Assembly (NCBI RefSeq): GCF_039994875.1
Contig: NZ_CP121196.1
Span: 4,340,001-4,404,000 of the forward strand
Reading direction: 5' to 3'
Source: Telmatobacter sp. DSM 110680
GTDB lineage: Bacteria > Acidobacteriota > Terriglobia > Terriglobales > Acidobacteriaceae
Length of the DNA stretch: 64,000 bases
Both the position numbers and the translations under genes were made by a program. This document shows, piece by piece, positions 52,460 through 62,096 of the stretch. The number at the start of each line of letters is the position of its first letter. The stretch's first letter is position 1. Under the pieces are notes generated by a model, which saw only the letters and a program-made list of their open reading frames with translations, did no database searches and was not told where the DNA came from.

Positions 52460-54796
52460 GTGCGCATCCTCACCCGCTACATCCTCGGCGAGATTCTCTC
52501 CTACACGCTCATCGGTTGCGCAATTTTCACGTTCATCCTGTTCATGCGCGATCTGAACCACATCCTTGAGGCGGTGGTTCGCAATAGTTCAACGTTTGAA
52601 AGCATCGCTGAAGTTTTCGTTTTCAATCTTCCGAATACATTCAAAGTCACAATCCCGATGGCCGTGCTCGTCGGCATTCTCCTGGGACTTAGCCGCCTGG
52701 CAGCTGATAGCGAAATCATTGCGATGCGCGCTTCAGGTTTGGGCATCGGTTACTTTGTACGAGTCGCTTCAGTGGTTGCGATCGGCGGGACCCTGCTGGG
52801 GCTGGTGAATTCTCTCTTCATTGCGCCGCGCGCTAACCGAGCCATCCTCGAGATGCAGCAGGAACTGGAGACTTCCCAGGCATCGTACGAGATTCAGCCG
52901 CGCGTTTTTTATGAGGATTTCCGCAACGCCGTTCTCTATGTACAAAATGTGCGCGGAGGCACTGGCGCCTCGAACTGGGATCAGGTCTTTATGGCTGATG
53001 TCACTGATCCTGGCAACCCGATCATCACAACCGCCGCATCAGCAACGGTAGTGAATGATTCGACGCTGGAGCTCTTGATGAGGCTTCGCGATGGATCCCG
53101 ACATGAGACCGTTGCAGGACAGCCGACGCAATACAACATTTCCACCTTCCAGAAGACAGATCTGCCGCTCTCGCTAAGTCCTCAGAGCGAAATGCACCTG
53201 GGCCGCATGGATACAGCGATCTACGCGTTGCCGATGCGCGCGCTGGAGGAGCGCACGCGTGGACCGGATGGAAGGAGATTCCTTCTCGAGTTGCATACGA
53301 GGTTTTCGTACCCGGTTGCATGTCTGGTTCTCATGCTTGTCGGGGTGCCTCTCGGAGTCATTTCGCGACGGGGCGGAAAAAGTTCAGGACTGGTTTTCAC
53401 CGTACTGCTGGTGCTGCTTTACTACATTCTTTCCTACACCGGGATAGCGCTAAGCCGGCAAGGCAAGCTCTCGCCTTTCCTCGGAGTGTGGATGGCCAAT
53501 TTGCTTTTTGCCGCTGGCGGCAGCTTCCTTCTTTGGCAGATGGCCAGCGGGGGCCGCGTTCTCAGCTCAATCGCGAACTTGGTTTCGCGCGCGCCCAAAC
53601 CCCGTATTCCCGTAAAGACAAATGGGGCACATCTTTCGCACTTGCTCGAAAAATTTCAGCCGCGTTCTGTCCGCATTGTTTCGCGTGGACTCTTCCCGCG
53701 CCTTCTTGACGCTTACGTAGTACGCGAGTTCTTCGGCATGTTTGTGCTTGTACTGACGAGCTTCGTCATGCTCATGCTGGTTTTCACGTTCTTTGAGCTG
53801 GTCGGAGATATCATTCGCAATCACATCGCGCTCGGGACAGTGGGGGATTACCTCTTCAACCTAGCGCCCAGCATGGTCTACCAGATCACACCGCTTGCCG
53901 TCCTGATCGCTGCCCTCGTAACTTTTGGTGTACTGAATCGCCATAGCGAAATTGTGGCCATGAAGGCCACGGGGATTAGCCTGTACCGTCTGGTAGTTCC
54001 AATTGTCTCAATCTCGGCGGTTCTGGCCATCTGCCTGTTCATGTTCGATGACTATTACCTTCCCTCGGCGAACCGTCGCCAGGAAGCGCTGCGAAGCACC
54101 ATCAAGGGCAGACCACCACAGACCTTTCTGCATCCTGAACAAAAGTGGATGTTCGGCCAATCACGTCCGGGCGAGCAGGGACACATTTTTTACTACCAGT
54201 TCTTCGACGCGGATGATGATGCCTTCGTCAATCTCTCGATCTTCGAATTCAATCCCTCAACGTTTGCATTGTCGCGAAGAATCTTCGCATCGCGGGCAGT
54301 GTGGGATGAGCGAACCGAAACCTGGCGATTCCACAATGGTTGGGTGAGAAACATCGAAGGTAACAACTCGGAGTACAGCGAGTTTACGAGCACCAGCTTT
54401 GCGGAGATTCAAGAGGATCCGGGGTATTTCAAGAAAGAAAACCTGCAATCTCAGGAGATGAACTTCAGCCAGCTTGATGGCTATATTCGCGACCTGCGCC
54501 AGAGCGGGTTCGACACCATGCGCCTGCGGGTGGCCTTGTGGCACAAGCTTGCTTATCCGCTCATCGCGATCGTCATGGCCGTGCTGGCGATCCCTTTTGC
54601 GCTTTCCATGGGGCGTCGGGGCTCCCTTACCGGCATCGCTGTGGCCATATCGGTGGCTCTCGCGTATTGGGTTGTGGACGGCTTGTTCAGCGCTATGGGC
54701 AACGTGAATTACCTTCCTGCCGCGCTGGCTGCCTGGTCCCCCGATATCCTGTTTGGGTTGGCCGGCGGTTACCTACTGCTTAGAACTCCGACTTGA
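52460..54796 (+). CDS. Fused LptF-LptG lipopolysaccharide export permease
   Basis: 778 residues, about twice the length of LptF or LptG. Residues ~1-370 form one permease: N-terminal helices (MRILTRYILGEILSYTLIGC), a soluble beta domain (~120-270) and closing helices. Residues ~410-778 repeat the plan: RLLDAYVVREFFGMFVLVLT, a beta domain (~560-680) and last helices. Both halves match the LptF/LptG family, which with LptB takes LPS out of the inner membrane. GTG start with only a weak ribosome site. The ABC exporter that follows may be MsbA-like, which would fit lipid A export. Confidence 0.88.
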   Translation: MRILTRYILGEILSYTLIGCAIFTFILFMRDLNHILEAVVRNSSTFESIAEVFVFNLPNTFKVTIPMAVLVGILLGLSRLAADSEIIAMRASGLGIGYFVRVASVVAIGGTLLGLVNSLFIAPRANRAILEMQQELETSQASYEIQPRVFYEDFRNAVLYVQNVRGGTGASNWDQVFMADVTDPGNPIITTAASATVVNDSTLELLMRLRDGSRHETVAGQPTQYNISTFQKTDLPLSLSPQSEMHLGRMDTAIYALPMRALEERTRGPDGRRFLLELHTRFSYPVACLVLMLVGVPLGVISRRGGKSSGLVFTVLLVLLYYILSYTGIALSRQGKLSPFLGVWMANLLFAAGGSFLLWQMASGGRVLSSIANLVSRAPKPRIPVKTNGAHLSHLLEKFQPRSVRIVSRGLFPRLLDAYVVREFFGMFVLVLTSFVMLMLVFTFFELVGDIIRNHIALGTVGDYLFNLAPSMVYQITPLAVLIAALVTFGVLNRHSEIVAMKATGISLYRLVVPIVSISAVLAICLFMFDDYYLPSANRRQEALRSTIKGRPPQTFLHPEQKWMFGQSRPGEQGHIFYYQFFDADDDAFVNLSIFEFNPSTFALSRRIFASRAVWDERTETWRFHNGWVRNIEGNNSEYSEFTSTSFAEIQEDPGYFKKENLQSQEMNFSQLDGYIRDLRQSGFDTMRLRVALWHKLAYPLIAIVMAVLAIPFALSMGRRGSLTGIAVAISVALAYWVVDGLFSAMGNVNYLPAALAAWSPDILFGLAGGYLLLRTPT

Positions 54797-54855
54797 GCAT
54801 TCGATTCACAGAAGACCCAATCGACGGCTAGCATCATGCCCCGTACAATGGAAAT

Positions 54856-56607
54856 ATGCTTCGCGAACTGGGCCCGCTGCTCCGCTATATGCGCCGTTAT
54901 CGTTGGGGCTACCTTTGGGGTACGCTAGCATGCATCGCCACGAATATAGCGGCAGTCCAGGGGCCGCAGATTTTAAGAAAAACAATTGATGAACTGGAAC
55001 GCGGAGTTTCCCGCGAGCGCATCGTTTTTCTGGCCTGCGTGTTCATCGGAATTTACATCGTTAAGGGAATTTTCCTCTACGCCCAGCGCTGGATCCTGAT
55101 TGGAATTTCTCGGGAGATCGAGTTCGATCTTCGCAACGACCTTTTTCTGCAACTGGAGCGGCAGGACGCAAACTTCTACCAGAAATACCGCACCGGCGAC
55201 GTTATGGCCCGGATGACCAATGATCTGAACGCGGTGCGTATGCTGCTGGGTCCGGCCCTGATGTACAGCGCTAACACGGTGTTTTTTACGGTAGGCGCCC
55301 TTTATTTTCTCCTTCGCATCAGTCCGTGGTTGACACTTGTGGCGTGGGCTCCAATGCCGCTGGCCAGCATTCTGGTTCAATACTTCGGCCGCAAAATTCA
55401 CGATCGCTTCGAGAAGATTCAGGAAAGCTTCTCCGAGATATCGTCGCAGGCTCAAGAGAATTATTCAGGCGCGCGACTGGTTCGGGCATTCGGACGCGAA
55501 CAATCGCAGATGAGCCTGTTCGAAAAATTGAATCGCCAATATATTCATCGGGCCCAGGGTCTGGTCCAACTGATGGGCATGTTGTGGCCGACACTCGAGT
55601 TCATCCTGGGCATAGCCATGATCATCACGCTGCTCGTTGGTGGTCACGAGGTGGTCGCACACCGCATCACGCCTGGCGATTTCGTGGCATTCAACACCTA
55701 CATGATCCTGCTGATCTGGCCCATCATCGCTGTGGGCTGGGTCGTTAATCTCTTTCAACGTGGAACAGCCTCGGTGAAACGTATCGATGAAATCCTGCGT
55801 GCGGTTCCCGGAATCGACGATAGCGAGGCTGATCCGGCGATTTCCGGCGATGCTCTTCTTCGCGGAGAGATCGAGTTTCGCAATCTAAATTTCAGTTACG
55901 GCGAGACGCAGGTTCTGCGCGACATCTCCCTCAAGATTCCTGCAGGGTCGAGCCTCGCTATTGTAGGACCAACGGGGTCAGGAAAAACGACTCTGGTTAA
56001 CCTCATCGCTCGTCTGTACGAAGCGCCGGAAGGTTCCTTGTGCATGGATGGGCGCCCGATTCGCAAGTATCCGTTGGAAGTGGTGCGTCGCAACCTGGGA
56101 ATCGTGCCACAAGAAACTTTTCTATTCAGCGAGACGATCCGCGAGAATCTTGCCTTCGGCGTCTCGGCCAGTTCCGATGAAGAACTTCTGCAGGCAGCTG
56201 AAGCCGCACATATCCGACGTGAATTCGAGGATTTTCCGCAGGGATTCGAGACGATGGTAGGCGAACGCGGTATGACGCTGTCGGGCGGCCAGAAGCAACG
56301 CCTGGCTATTGCGCGCGCGCTGCTACGGCGACCCGCGATATTGGTATTAGATGACGCCCTCGCCAGCGTCGATACTTATACCGAGGAACGCATTCTGGGT
56401 GGATTGCGCAACTACACGACTACATCCACCACGATTCTGATTTCGCACCGCGTATCAACTGTGCGCAATGCTGACCAGATCGCGGTGTTGGATCATGGCA
56501 AGATTGTGGAGATAGGCCGCCACGATGAGTTACTGGCGCTTGATGGCTACTATGCGAGTCTCTACCAGAAACAGCAACTGGAAGAAGAACTGACGGTCGC
56601 CGGCTAA
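54856..56607 (+). CDS. ABC exporter, MsbA-like (membrane and ATPase fused)
   Basis: 583 residues. Six membrane helices in the first ~320 residues, then an ATPase with Walker A GPTGSGKTT near 371-379, signature LSGGQ near 475 and Walker B ILVLDDALASVD near 495. This is a half-transporter that dimerises; the plan is that of lipid or drug exporters. It lies 60 bp after the LptFG fusion on the same strand, so a lipid A flippase (MsbA) role is plausible but not proven; multidrug exporters look the same. Confidence 0.85.
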   Translation: MLRELGPLLRYMRRYRWGYLWGTLACIATNIAAVQGPQILRKTIDELERGVSRERIVFLACVFIGIYIVKGIFLYAQRWILIGISREIEFDLRNDLFLQLERQDANFYQKYRTGDVMARMTNDLNAVRMLLGPALMYSANTVFFTVGALYFLLRISPWLTLVAWAPMPLASILVQYFGRKIHDRFEKIQESFSEISSQAQENYSGARLVRAFGREQSQMSLFEKLNRQYIHRAQGLVQLMGMLWPTLEFILGIAMIITLLVGGHEVVAHRITPGDFVAFNTYMILLIWPIIAVGWVVNLFQRGTASVKRIDEILRAVPGIDDSEADPAISGDALLRGEIEFRNLNFSYGETQVLRDISLKIPAGSSLAIVGPTGSGKTTLVNLIARLYEAPEGSLCMDGRPIRKYPLEVVRRNLGIVPQETFLFSETIRENLAFGVSASSDEELLQAAEAAHIRREFEDFPQGFETMVGERGMTLSGGQKQRLAIARALLRRPAILVLDDALASVDTYTEERILGGLRNYTTTSTTILISHRVSTVRNADQIAVLDHGKIVEIGRHDELLALDGYYASLYQKQQLEEELTVAG

Positions 56608-56608
56608 T

Positions 56609-57079
56609 TCAGGCCGTCCAGTTGCCCGCAGCATGCGTCTCGGTGCGAGACATCCAGGTGGCACCCGTTGCGGGACTTGAAGAGATCCCGCCCGTCAATT
56701 GACCGGGGTTAATCTGACTGTCATGAGAATCTGCAAAGACTTGCTTCCAGGCGTCCCGCACGTTGCGCACATTGGCAATTACCTGCTCGAATTTTGTCCT
56801 GGAATTCTGCTGCGAACCCTGAAGCATCAGTGCAAACATGGCAACATAGAAATCGGAGAGGGACTCAGCGGCGTTGCCACCGACTTCCTTGTCGAGCGTC
56901 GCCTGTAGACGAACAACGATGTCCATCGCCCGCTTCACCGCCGCGCGACGCGCTTCTACGTCCTTCCGGCCCACTGCCTCCGCGGCATTGTGCATGAAGC
57001 GAATGATGCCGTCGTAGAGTGCGATGGTGAGTTCAACTCCGGAGGCTCCCTCAAGAGAGTGTGCCCGATACGCATCCAT
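56609..57079 (-). CDS. fliS: Flagellar export chaperone FliS
   Basis: 156 residues. Typical FliS start: an AYR box (MDAYRAHSLEGA), ELTIALYDGIIRFMHNAAEA, and the four-helix bundle with FYVAMFALMLQGSQQNS. The C-terminal ~25 residues are Ser/Thr-rich and probably disordered. It binds flagellin before export. Start has GGAG upstream. It lies 10 bp after fliD and is the last gene of fliC-fliD-fliS. Confidence 0.88.
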   Translation of the reverse strand: MDAYRAHSLEGASGVELTIALYDGIIRFMHNAAEAVGRKDVEARRAAVKRAMDIVVRLQATLDKEVGGNAAESLSDFYVAMFALMLQGSQQNSRTKFEQVIANVRNVRDAWKQVFADSHDSQINPGQLTGGISSSPATGATWMSRTETHAAGNWTA

Positions 57080-57089
57080 GCTAATGCTC

Positions 57090-58535
57090 CTAGCCGTTCT
57101 GATTCCGGCTGTAGCCGGTGACAGCGCTATACATCTCGCTGACCTGCTGAATCATTTCTGGAATCGATTGCAAAATCTGATTGGCGGTATTCAGCTCCGT
57201 TGTCAGCCTTGCCTTCTGCGTGGCAATCAATGCCTCCTGCTTGGAGACATTGTCATTTAACGTGGTTTCCTGGCTGCTGTTCTCACTGAGGGCCAGACTG
57301 ATCGCGCCTCCGTCAGCGCTGCTATTGCCAAGACCATTCAACGTATTCGTAAAAGACGCACCAAAACTCCCTGTGTCTTGAAACAGCGAGACCACCTGAT
57401 TGAAATTGCTGTTCAGCGCGCTGCTAAGCTTGTCTGCGTCGAGACTGATCGTGCCGTCTGCGCTTGCATTTGCGGTGATACCAAGTGAAATCAGCGAATT
57501 GATGGAGTTGGAGCCGAAGGATGAACTCACTGCCGAAAGCAAGCCCTCCTGCAACTGCGCCAAAACAGATGTGCCATATAGCGGCTCTGGATTTCCAGAT
57601 GAGTCTTTGCCCTCCTGGGCATTGATGGCCTTCATCGTAGCGTTGTAGTCCGTCACAAACGTGTTGATCGCCGTCTCAATGCTCGTCGTATCGTTATCGA
57701 TGACTACCTGCACCGCCTCTGATGTCCCCATTGAACTTGCAGTCCCAGTCGAGAGCAATTGAAAGGTCACGCCCGGGATCGCAGCGGTCACCGTATTCGA
57801 GGCGCTGGTGATTCCGGTGACTCCATCGACTGTCATTGTGGCATCGAGGCCATTCTGAATGGTCGCCAGCCCCAGCCCCGTCTTAGTATTGGCGACCGTA
57901 GAGTCCGCAAGAGTAGTGGGACTCGCGGGGTCGCTCATCGTGTCGGCAATCGTGATTTGCCCAGCGGAGCCGCTGGTTTGGCTCACTAGTGAGAGTCTCT
58001 CGGTGCCATCCGCATTGGTCAGCACACTGGCCGTTACGCCAAGATTAGCGTTGTTGATCGCCCCGGAGAGACCAGAAAGCGTGGCTGCGCTGGAACCATC
58101 CCCGACGTTAACCGTTTGCCAATTTCCCGATCCAACCTTGAAAGTGATGCCGCCTGTGAGCGTGTCCGACGCTTTTACCGCATCCGAGGCAGCGCTGGAA
58201 GTCTGTGCCAAATTCTGAACCGAGATGGTGTGGGTGCCTGCAACAGCAGTTGCGCTGGCGGATGACAACGTGAGCACGTTTGTATCTGAACTTGACCCCG
58301 TTTTGTACGCCATGGTGCCGCTGAAGTCAGTAAGGGTCTGCAGGTCGGTTGATAAGGTAGATAATTGCGTTCCCAGGCTGGTAAGCGTTGTGTCCTTGCT
58401 CGTAAGCGCCGTTAACTGTGTCTTCCAAGGCGTCTCTACGGCCTGCAGATTGGTCACAATCTGGTTGACGGTCGTGGTCACATCGAATCCCTGACCGCTC
58501 GTAGCCGAGCCAAAACTCAGACCGACTGCCCCCAT
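57090..58535 (-). CDS. fliD: Flagellar hook-associated protein 2 (filament cap)
   Basis: 481 residues. The N-terminal FliD domain (VTTTVNQIVTNLQAVETPWK), a Flagellin-IN-type repeat near residues 130-180 (NWQTVNVGDGSSAATLSGLS) and the C-terminal coiled coil (NDNVSKQEALIATQKARLTT) are visible. FliD caps the growing filament. The start has CGGAGGA upstream. It follows the flagellin gene on the same strand. Confidence 0.93.
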   Translation of the reverse strand: MGAVGLSFGSATSGQGFDVTTTVNQIVTNLQAVETPWKTQLTALTSKDTTLTSLGTQLSTLSTDLQTLTDFSGTMAYKTGSSSDTNVLTLSSASATAVAGTHTISVQNLAQTSSAASDAVKASDTLTGGITFKVGSGNWQTVNVGDGSSAATLSGLSGAINNANLGVTASVLTNADGTERLSLVSQTSGSAGQITIADTMSDPASPTTLADSTVANTKTGLGLATIQNGLDATMTVDGVTGITSASNTVTAAIPGVTFQLLSTGTASSMGTSEAVQVVIDNDTTSIETAINTFVTDYNATMKAINAQEGKDSSGNPEPLYGTSVLAQLQEGLLSAVSSSFGSNSINSLISLGITANASADGTISLDADKLSSALNSNFNQVVSLFQDTGSFGASFTNTLNGLGNSSADGGAISLALSENSSQETTLNDNVSKQEALIATQKARLTTELNTANQILQSIPEMIQQVSEMYSAVTGYSRNQNG

Positions 58536-58699
58536 GCTCTTCCTCCGTGAACCGTCACAATCAGATCAAGGACCAACGCGGGCCAAGCACAATTAGAAAT
58601 CCTAAAGCAATGGCTTTTGGTAGCAAGGCAAAGTGGGGAACGCCGCAAATTCGCTGCCTTCCCCGCCCTGCTTCTGCATTCAACGTTGACGCTCCGGGG

Positions 58700-59899
58700 C
58701 TACTGGAGCAACTTGGTGATCAGCTGTTGCGACTGGTTAGCCTGCGACAGAGCTGCGATGCCAGTCTGGCTCAGGATCTGGAACTTCGACATATCCGACG
58801 TGGCCTGGCCGTAGTCGGTGGCTGTCACGTCATTTTCGGCCGCGAGTGTGTTAGTGGACTGCATAGTCATCACGTTGCCGACTGCACTCAACGTATTGAT
58901 GTTTGCGCCAAGCGTTCCGCGGTCGGCAGCGACGGTCTTAATTGCTGTGTTGATCAACGAGAGAGCGGCCTGTGCTCCGGATGCGCTTGCAAGACTTGTA
59001 GCGGCGTTCCCTCCTGTCGGGGTAAACGAAGTCGTAGCAGCAGTCGTACCAAGGTCATACATGTTCCCTGCACCGTCCGTGTAAACCGCGTCGCCCGCAG
59101 TAATCGCGTTACCTGCATAATCTGTTCCGGCAACAGATGCGGCAGCAATATCAGATCCTGTTATGTCTCTCGCGGAATATGCACCAGAAGTTCCTGAAAA
59201 TGCAAAAGCAGTTGTACCAGTGGAAGCACCTACAACACCCAGAGCAGTCAGATCGTAAGTTGGGTTGCTGCCGGAGCCATCTGTCATCACGAGATCATTC
59301 GCTCCAATGGTATTTCCGAGCGAATCCATTCCACCCGATCCCGTCCCTACTGCGGTGTTACCAACCACCACGTTAAGCACGGTGCCTCCCAGGCCGATGG
59401 CCCCTGCGCTAAAGGCACCTAACGCCGCACCAGCGTAGGTTTGAGTTGTGCTACCGTCGGAAGTATAGACGTTAGCAGCATTGTTGAAGACGTTGATGCC
59501 GTTATATTCCGTGTTTGTCCCGATAGTGTTGATCTCTGTCAAAATCTTTTGATACTCAGAATCCGCTGCACCCTGTTGAGTTCCATTCAGCGTTCCGTTT
59601 GACGCCTCTGTCGCCAACGTAATAGACCGGTTGAGCAGGCTGGTGACCTGAGACAATGCTCCGTCAGCCACTTGCAAGAAATCAACGCCTTCCGACGCGT
59701 TCTTGGCAGACTGGGTAAGCGCTGTGGACGAAGCTTGGAGACCGTTGGCCAATGAAAGGCCGGCAGCGTCATCGGCGCCGGAGTTGATGCGCGATCCAGA
59801 AGACAACTGTTGAAGGGTTTTGGACAGAGAAGCCTGCGTATTACTCAGATTGTTCTGTGCATAGATTGCAGAAATGTTATTCAGGACACCCAAAGCCAT
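58700..59899 (-). CDS. fliC: Flagellin
   Basis: 399 residues. Conserved ends: NNISAIYAQNNLSNTQASLS and GSRINSGADDAAGLSLANGL near the start, and LSAVGNVMTMQSTNTLAAEN with TDYGQATSDMSKFQILSQTG at the end. The middle (~130-310) is variable and Gly/Ser/Thr-rich, with repeated elements (TDGSGSNPTYDLTALG and TDGAGNMYDLGTT). Exported by the flagellar system to form the filament. Ribosome site AAGGAG upstream; sigma-28-type promoter at 60020-60046. Confidence 0.94.
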   Translation of the reverse strand: MALGVLNNISAIYAQNNLSNTQASLSKTLQQLSSGSRINSGADDAAGLSLANGLQASSTALTQSAKNASEGVDFLQVADGALSQVTSLLNRSITLATEASNGTLNGTQQGAADSEYQKILTEINTIGTNTEYNGINVFNNAANVYTSDGSTTQTYAGAALGAFSAGAIGLGGTVLNVVVGNTAVGTGSGGMDSLGNTIGANDLVMTDGSGSNPTYDLTALGVVGASTGTTAFAFSGTSGAYSARDITGSDIAAASVAGTDYAGNAITAGDAVYTDGAGNMYDLGTTAATTSFTPTGGNAATSLASASGAQAALSLINTAIKTVAADRGTLGANINTLSAVGNVMTMQSTNTLAAENDVTATDYGQATSDMSKFQILSQTGIAALSQANQSQQLITKLLQ

Positions 59900-60019
59900 T
59901 GAAGTTCTCCTTTTGAGCTAACTGATTCGGGTTCCCTGCTTCGGGTGTCTTTCCGGGACGCTTCAGTTCTTGCCGCCCGCCGGATCACCTTGGAGTAGGA
60001 ACCACGTCGCTCACTGGCT

Positions 60020-60046
60020 TCATCGGCGACCCTTCGATGGACTTTA
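60020..60046 (-). promoter_or_regulatory. Sigma-28 (FliA)-type promoter for flagellin
   Basis: On the minus strand: TAAA (60046-60043), exactly 15 nt, then GCCGATGA (60027-60020). The class 3 flagellar consensus is TAAA-N15-GCCGATAA, so 11 of 12 fixed bases match. It lies ~120 nt before the flagellin ATG. Confidence 0.8.
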
Positions 60047-60103
60047 CAGATTTTTTCAAGAGATCTAGCGATTGTCGTTCCAGTTATCTTCCCGCCATCT
60101 CTT

Positions 60104-60111
60104 GCCGATAA
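60104..60111 (+). promoter_or_regulatory. Possible sigma-28 -10 element for flbD-motA-motB
   Basis: A perfect GCCGATAA on the plus strand, 34 nt before the flbD ATG. The -35 at the right distance is poor (TATC), so this is weaker than the opposite promoter. Confidence 0.35.
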
Positions 60112-60145
60112 GAAGGTGAGAGATTCGCCATAGGACCGTGTCGCC

Positions 60146-60478
60146 ATGATCGAACTTACGCGCCTTAATGGCACTCCGATGCTGCTGAACAGCGACCTGA
60201 TCAAAACCGCGGAGGCTTCTCCTGACACCATGCTTACTTTGATCAATGGAGAGAAACTAATTGTGCGCGAAGGGCTGAGCGACGTGCTTGATCGCGTATT
60301 GGCGTACCGGGCAGTCTTGCTGGCCACCGTTGCCAGAAAGCTTTCGCCGGTCGATACCCTGCGGCGTGCCTCGGCCTTAACGAGCCTTGAGTTCGCCAGC
60401 GAATTAGGTGACCCTGATTCGTGCCCCGATCCCATTGATTCGTGCATTGAACAACAGCACGAGGATAAGGGTCTATGA
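60146..60478 (+). CDS. flbD: FlbD-family flagellar protein
   Basis: 110 residues. The first ~60 residues match the FlbD family: MIELTRLNGTPMLLNSDLIK, DTMLTLINGEKLIVREGLSD. The acidic C-terminal tail (~70-110) is longer than in the usual ~70-residue form. FlbD proteins sit in flagellar loci of many phyla, and the role is poorly defined. It starts an operon with motA and motB, divergent from flagellin. Confidence 0.8.
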   Translation: MIELTRLNGTPMLLNSDLIKTAEASPDTMLTLINGEKLIVREGLSDVLDRVLAYRAVLLATVARKLSPVDTLRRASALTSLEFASELGDPDSCPDPIDSCIEQQHEDKGL

Positions 60479-60519
60479 ACACTCAAAGTCACAACCGCAT
60501 CATCCCTGAGGTGTGATGC

Positions 60520-61293
60520 ATGGATAAGGGAAGCATTGGCGGTGTAATGCTGGCGATCTTCGGTATTATGGCGGGTCTCTGGATGGAGGGGGGCAAGATC
60601 AGCCAGATCCTTCAGCCGACCGCCGCCCTTATCGTCTTCGGAGGGACTATGGGAGCGGTCCTCCTGCAGTTTCCATTGAGCACGGTCGCAGCCGCTTTCC
60701 GCAGTATGGCGCAAGTGTTTGTTGCTCCCCAGAAGGAGAACCATGAACTCATCCAACTTCTCATTTCAATTGCAAACAAGGCGCGCCGCGATGGAGTGGT
60801 TTCGTTAGACGCTGATCTCACTCAGATTACAGATCCATTTCTAAGGCAGTCGCTGATGTTGGCTGTGGATGGAACCGAACCAGCCGAATTGCGCAAGATC
60901 ATGCGGGTCGCTCTCGATTGTGCATCTGAGCGCGAAGAGCGTCTTCCCCAGGTGTTCGAGTCGGCAGGCGGCTTCTCACCCACCATCGGTATCCTCGGTG
61001 CGGTACTGGGACTTATCCAGGTGATGCAGCACCTCGATAACATTCAGGAAGTGGGCCGGGGGATTGCGGTAGCATTCGTCGCCACGATTTACGGTGTCGG
61101 CATTGCCAATCTTTTCTTCGTGCCTTTCGCCGGTAAGATTCGCATACACCTACGAGACGACCAGCAGCGTCGAGAAATGATGCTTGAAGGTGTCATTTCG
61201 ATACTTGAGGGGATGAATCCCCGCATGCTTGCGATGAAATTATCTGGATTCTTCAAGGACACAGAGCCGGGAAAAAAGGAACAGTTGGCGTGA
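60520..61293 (+). CDS. motA: Flagellar motor stator protein MotA
   Basis: 257 residues, MotA/ExbB family with four membrane helices. Conserved helix 3-4 region: FSPTIGILGAVLGLIQVMQH and GIAVAFVATIYGVGIANLFF. With MotB it forms the ion channel that drives the motor; torque-related charged residues lie in the cytoplasmic loop (~70-145). The coupling ion is not clear from MotA alone. It overlaps the motB start by 4 nt. Confidence 0.94.
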   Translation: MDKGSIGGVMLAIFGIMAGLWMEGGKISQILQPTAALIVFGGTMGAVLLQFPLSTVAAAFRSMAQVFVAPQKENHELIQLLISIANKARRDGVVSLDADLTQITDPFLRQSLMLAVDGTEPAELRKIMRVALDCASEREERLPQVFESAGGFSPTIGILGAVLGLIQVMQHLDNIQEVGRGIAVAFVATIYGVGIANLFFVPFAGKIRIHLRDDQQRREMMLEGVISILEGMNPRMLAMKLSGFFKDTEPGKKEQLA

Positions 61294-62087
61294 GAACACA
61301 CCGCTCCAAAGTGAATCACGAACGCTGGCTGGTGTCCTACGCTGATTTCATTACCCTGCTCTTCGCGTTCTTCGTTGTTCTATATGCCTTCTCAAAGGCG
61401 GACCAGAAGAAACATGCACAGGTATCCGCTGCGATCGATTCCGGGTTTCAGTCGCTCAGTATTGCGGCAACTCTTCCGAGATCCCGAACTAGCTTTGAGT
61501 CGAATAAGTCGTATGTATTCGCTGATCCTTTTCAATTTGCAGTTCAGGTGAACTCAGATGTCGAAGTCCGAACCAATCTTGAATCCATTCGCAGAGATCT
61601 TCAAAAAAGGCTTTCAGGTCAGCTTGCTCGAGGAACGGTTTCTATCCAACTGGGTCGCGGAGGGCTAGTTGTCAGTTTGCGCGAAGCGGGTTTCTTTGAT
61701 TCGGGTTCCGCGATCCCTCGGCCAGAAACGATGGGTACTCTTCACCAGATTTCGGAGTCTCTCGAGAACTGCCATTACGATCTCCGAATTGAGGGACACA
61801 CCGACACGATTCCAATCCACACTCCAGAATTTGATTCAAACTGGGAACTTTCCTCATCTCGCGCAACCCACATCGCACGCCTGTTGCTGCAGATGGATGC
61901 CATATCTCCCCAACAAATCTCCGCAGCCGGATACGCTGAATATCATCCCGTCGTCAGTAACGACAGTATCGAAGGGCGAGCGCAAAACCGGCGCGTGGAT
62001 ATAGTCGTGATGCCGCGCGCGGTGCTTGATATTTCATCTGATGATGCGGAAGACAAGTCGAGCTGGCGCAAGCTTACCAGCCAGTGA
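61290..62087 (+). CDS. motB: Flagellar motor stator protein MotB
   Basis: 265 residues, GTG start. One membrane helix with the ion-carrying Asp19 in SYADFITLLFAFFVVLYA, then an OmpA-type peptidoglycan-binding domain with RIEGHTDTIPIH, ELSSSRATHIARLLL and NRRVDIVV. MotB anchors the stator to peptidoglycan and opens the ion path with MotA. The GTG overlaps the motA stop, indicating coupling. Confidence 0.94.
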   Translation: MRTHRSKVNHERWLVSYADFITLLFAFFVVLYAFSKADQKKHAQVSAAIDSGFQSLSIAATLPRSRTSFESNKSYVFADPFQFAVQVNSDVEVRTNLESIRRDLQKRLSGQLARGTVSIQLGRGGLVVSLREAGFFDSGSAIPRPETMGTLHQISESLENCHYDLRIEGHTDTIPIHTPEFDSNWELSSSRATHIARLLLQMDAISPQQISAAGYAEYHPVVSNDSIEGRAQNRRVDIVVMPRAVLDISSDDAEDKSSWRKLTSQ

Positions 62088-62096
62088 GACGAAATT

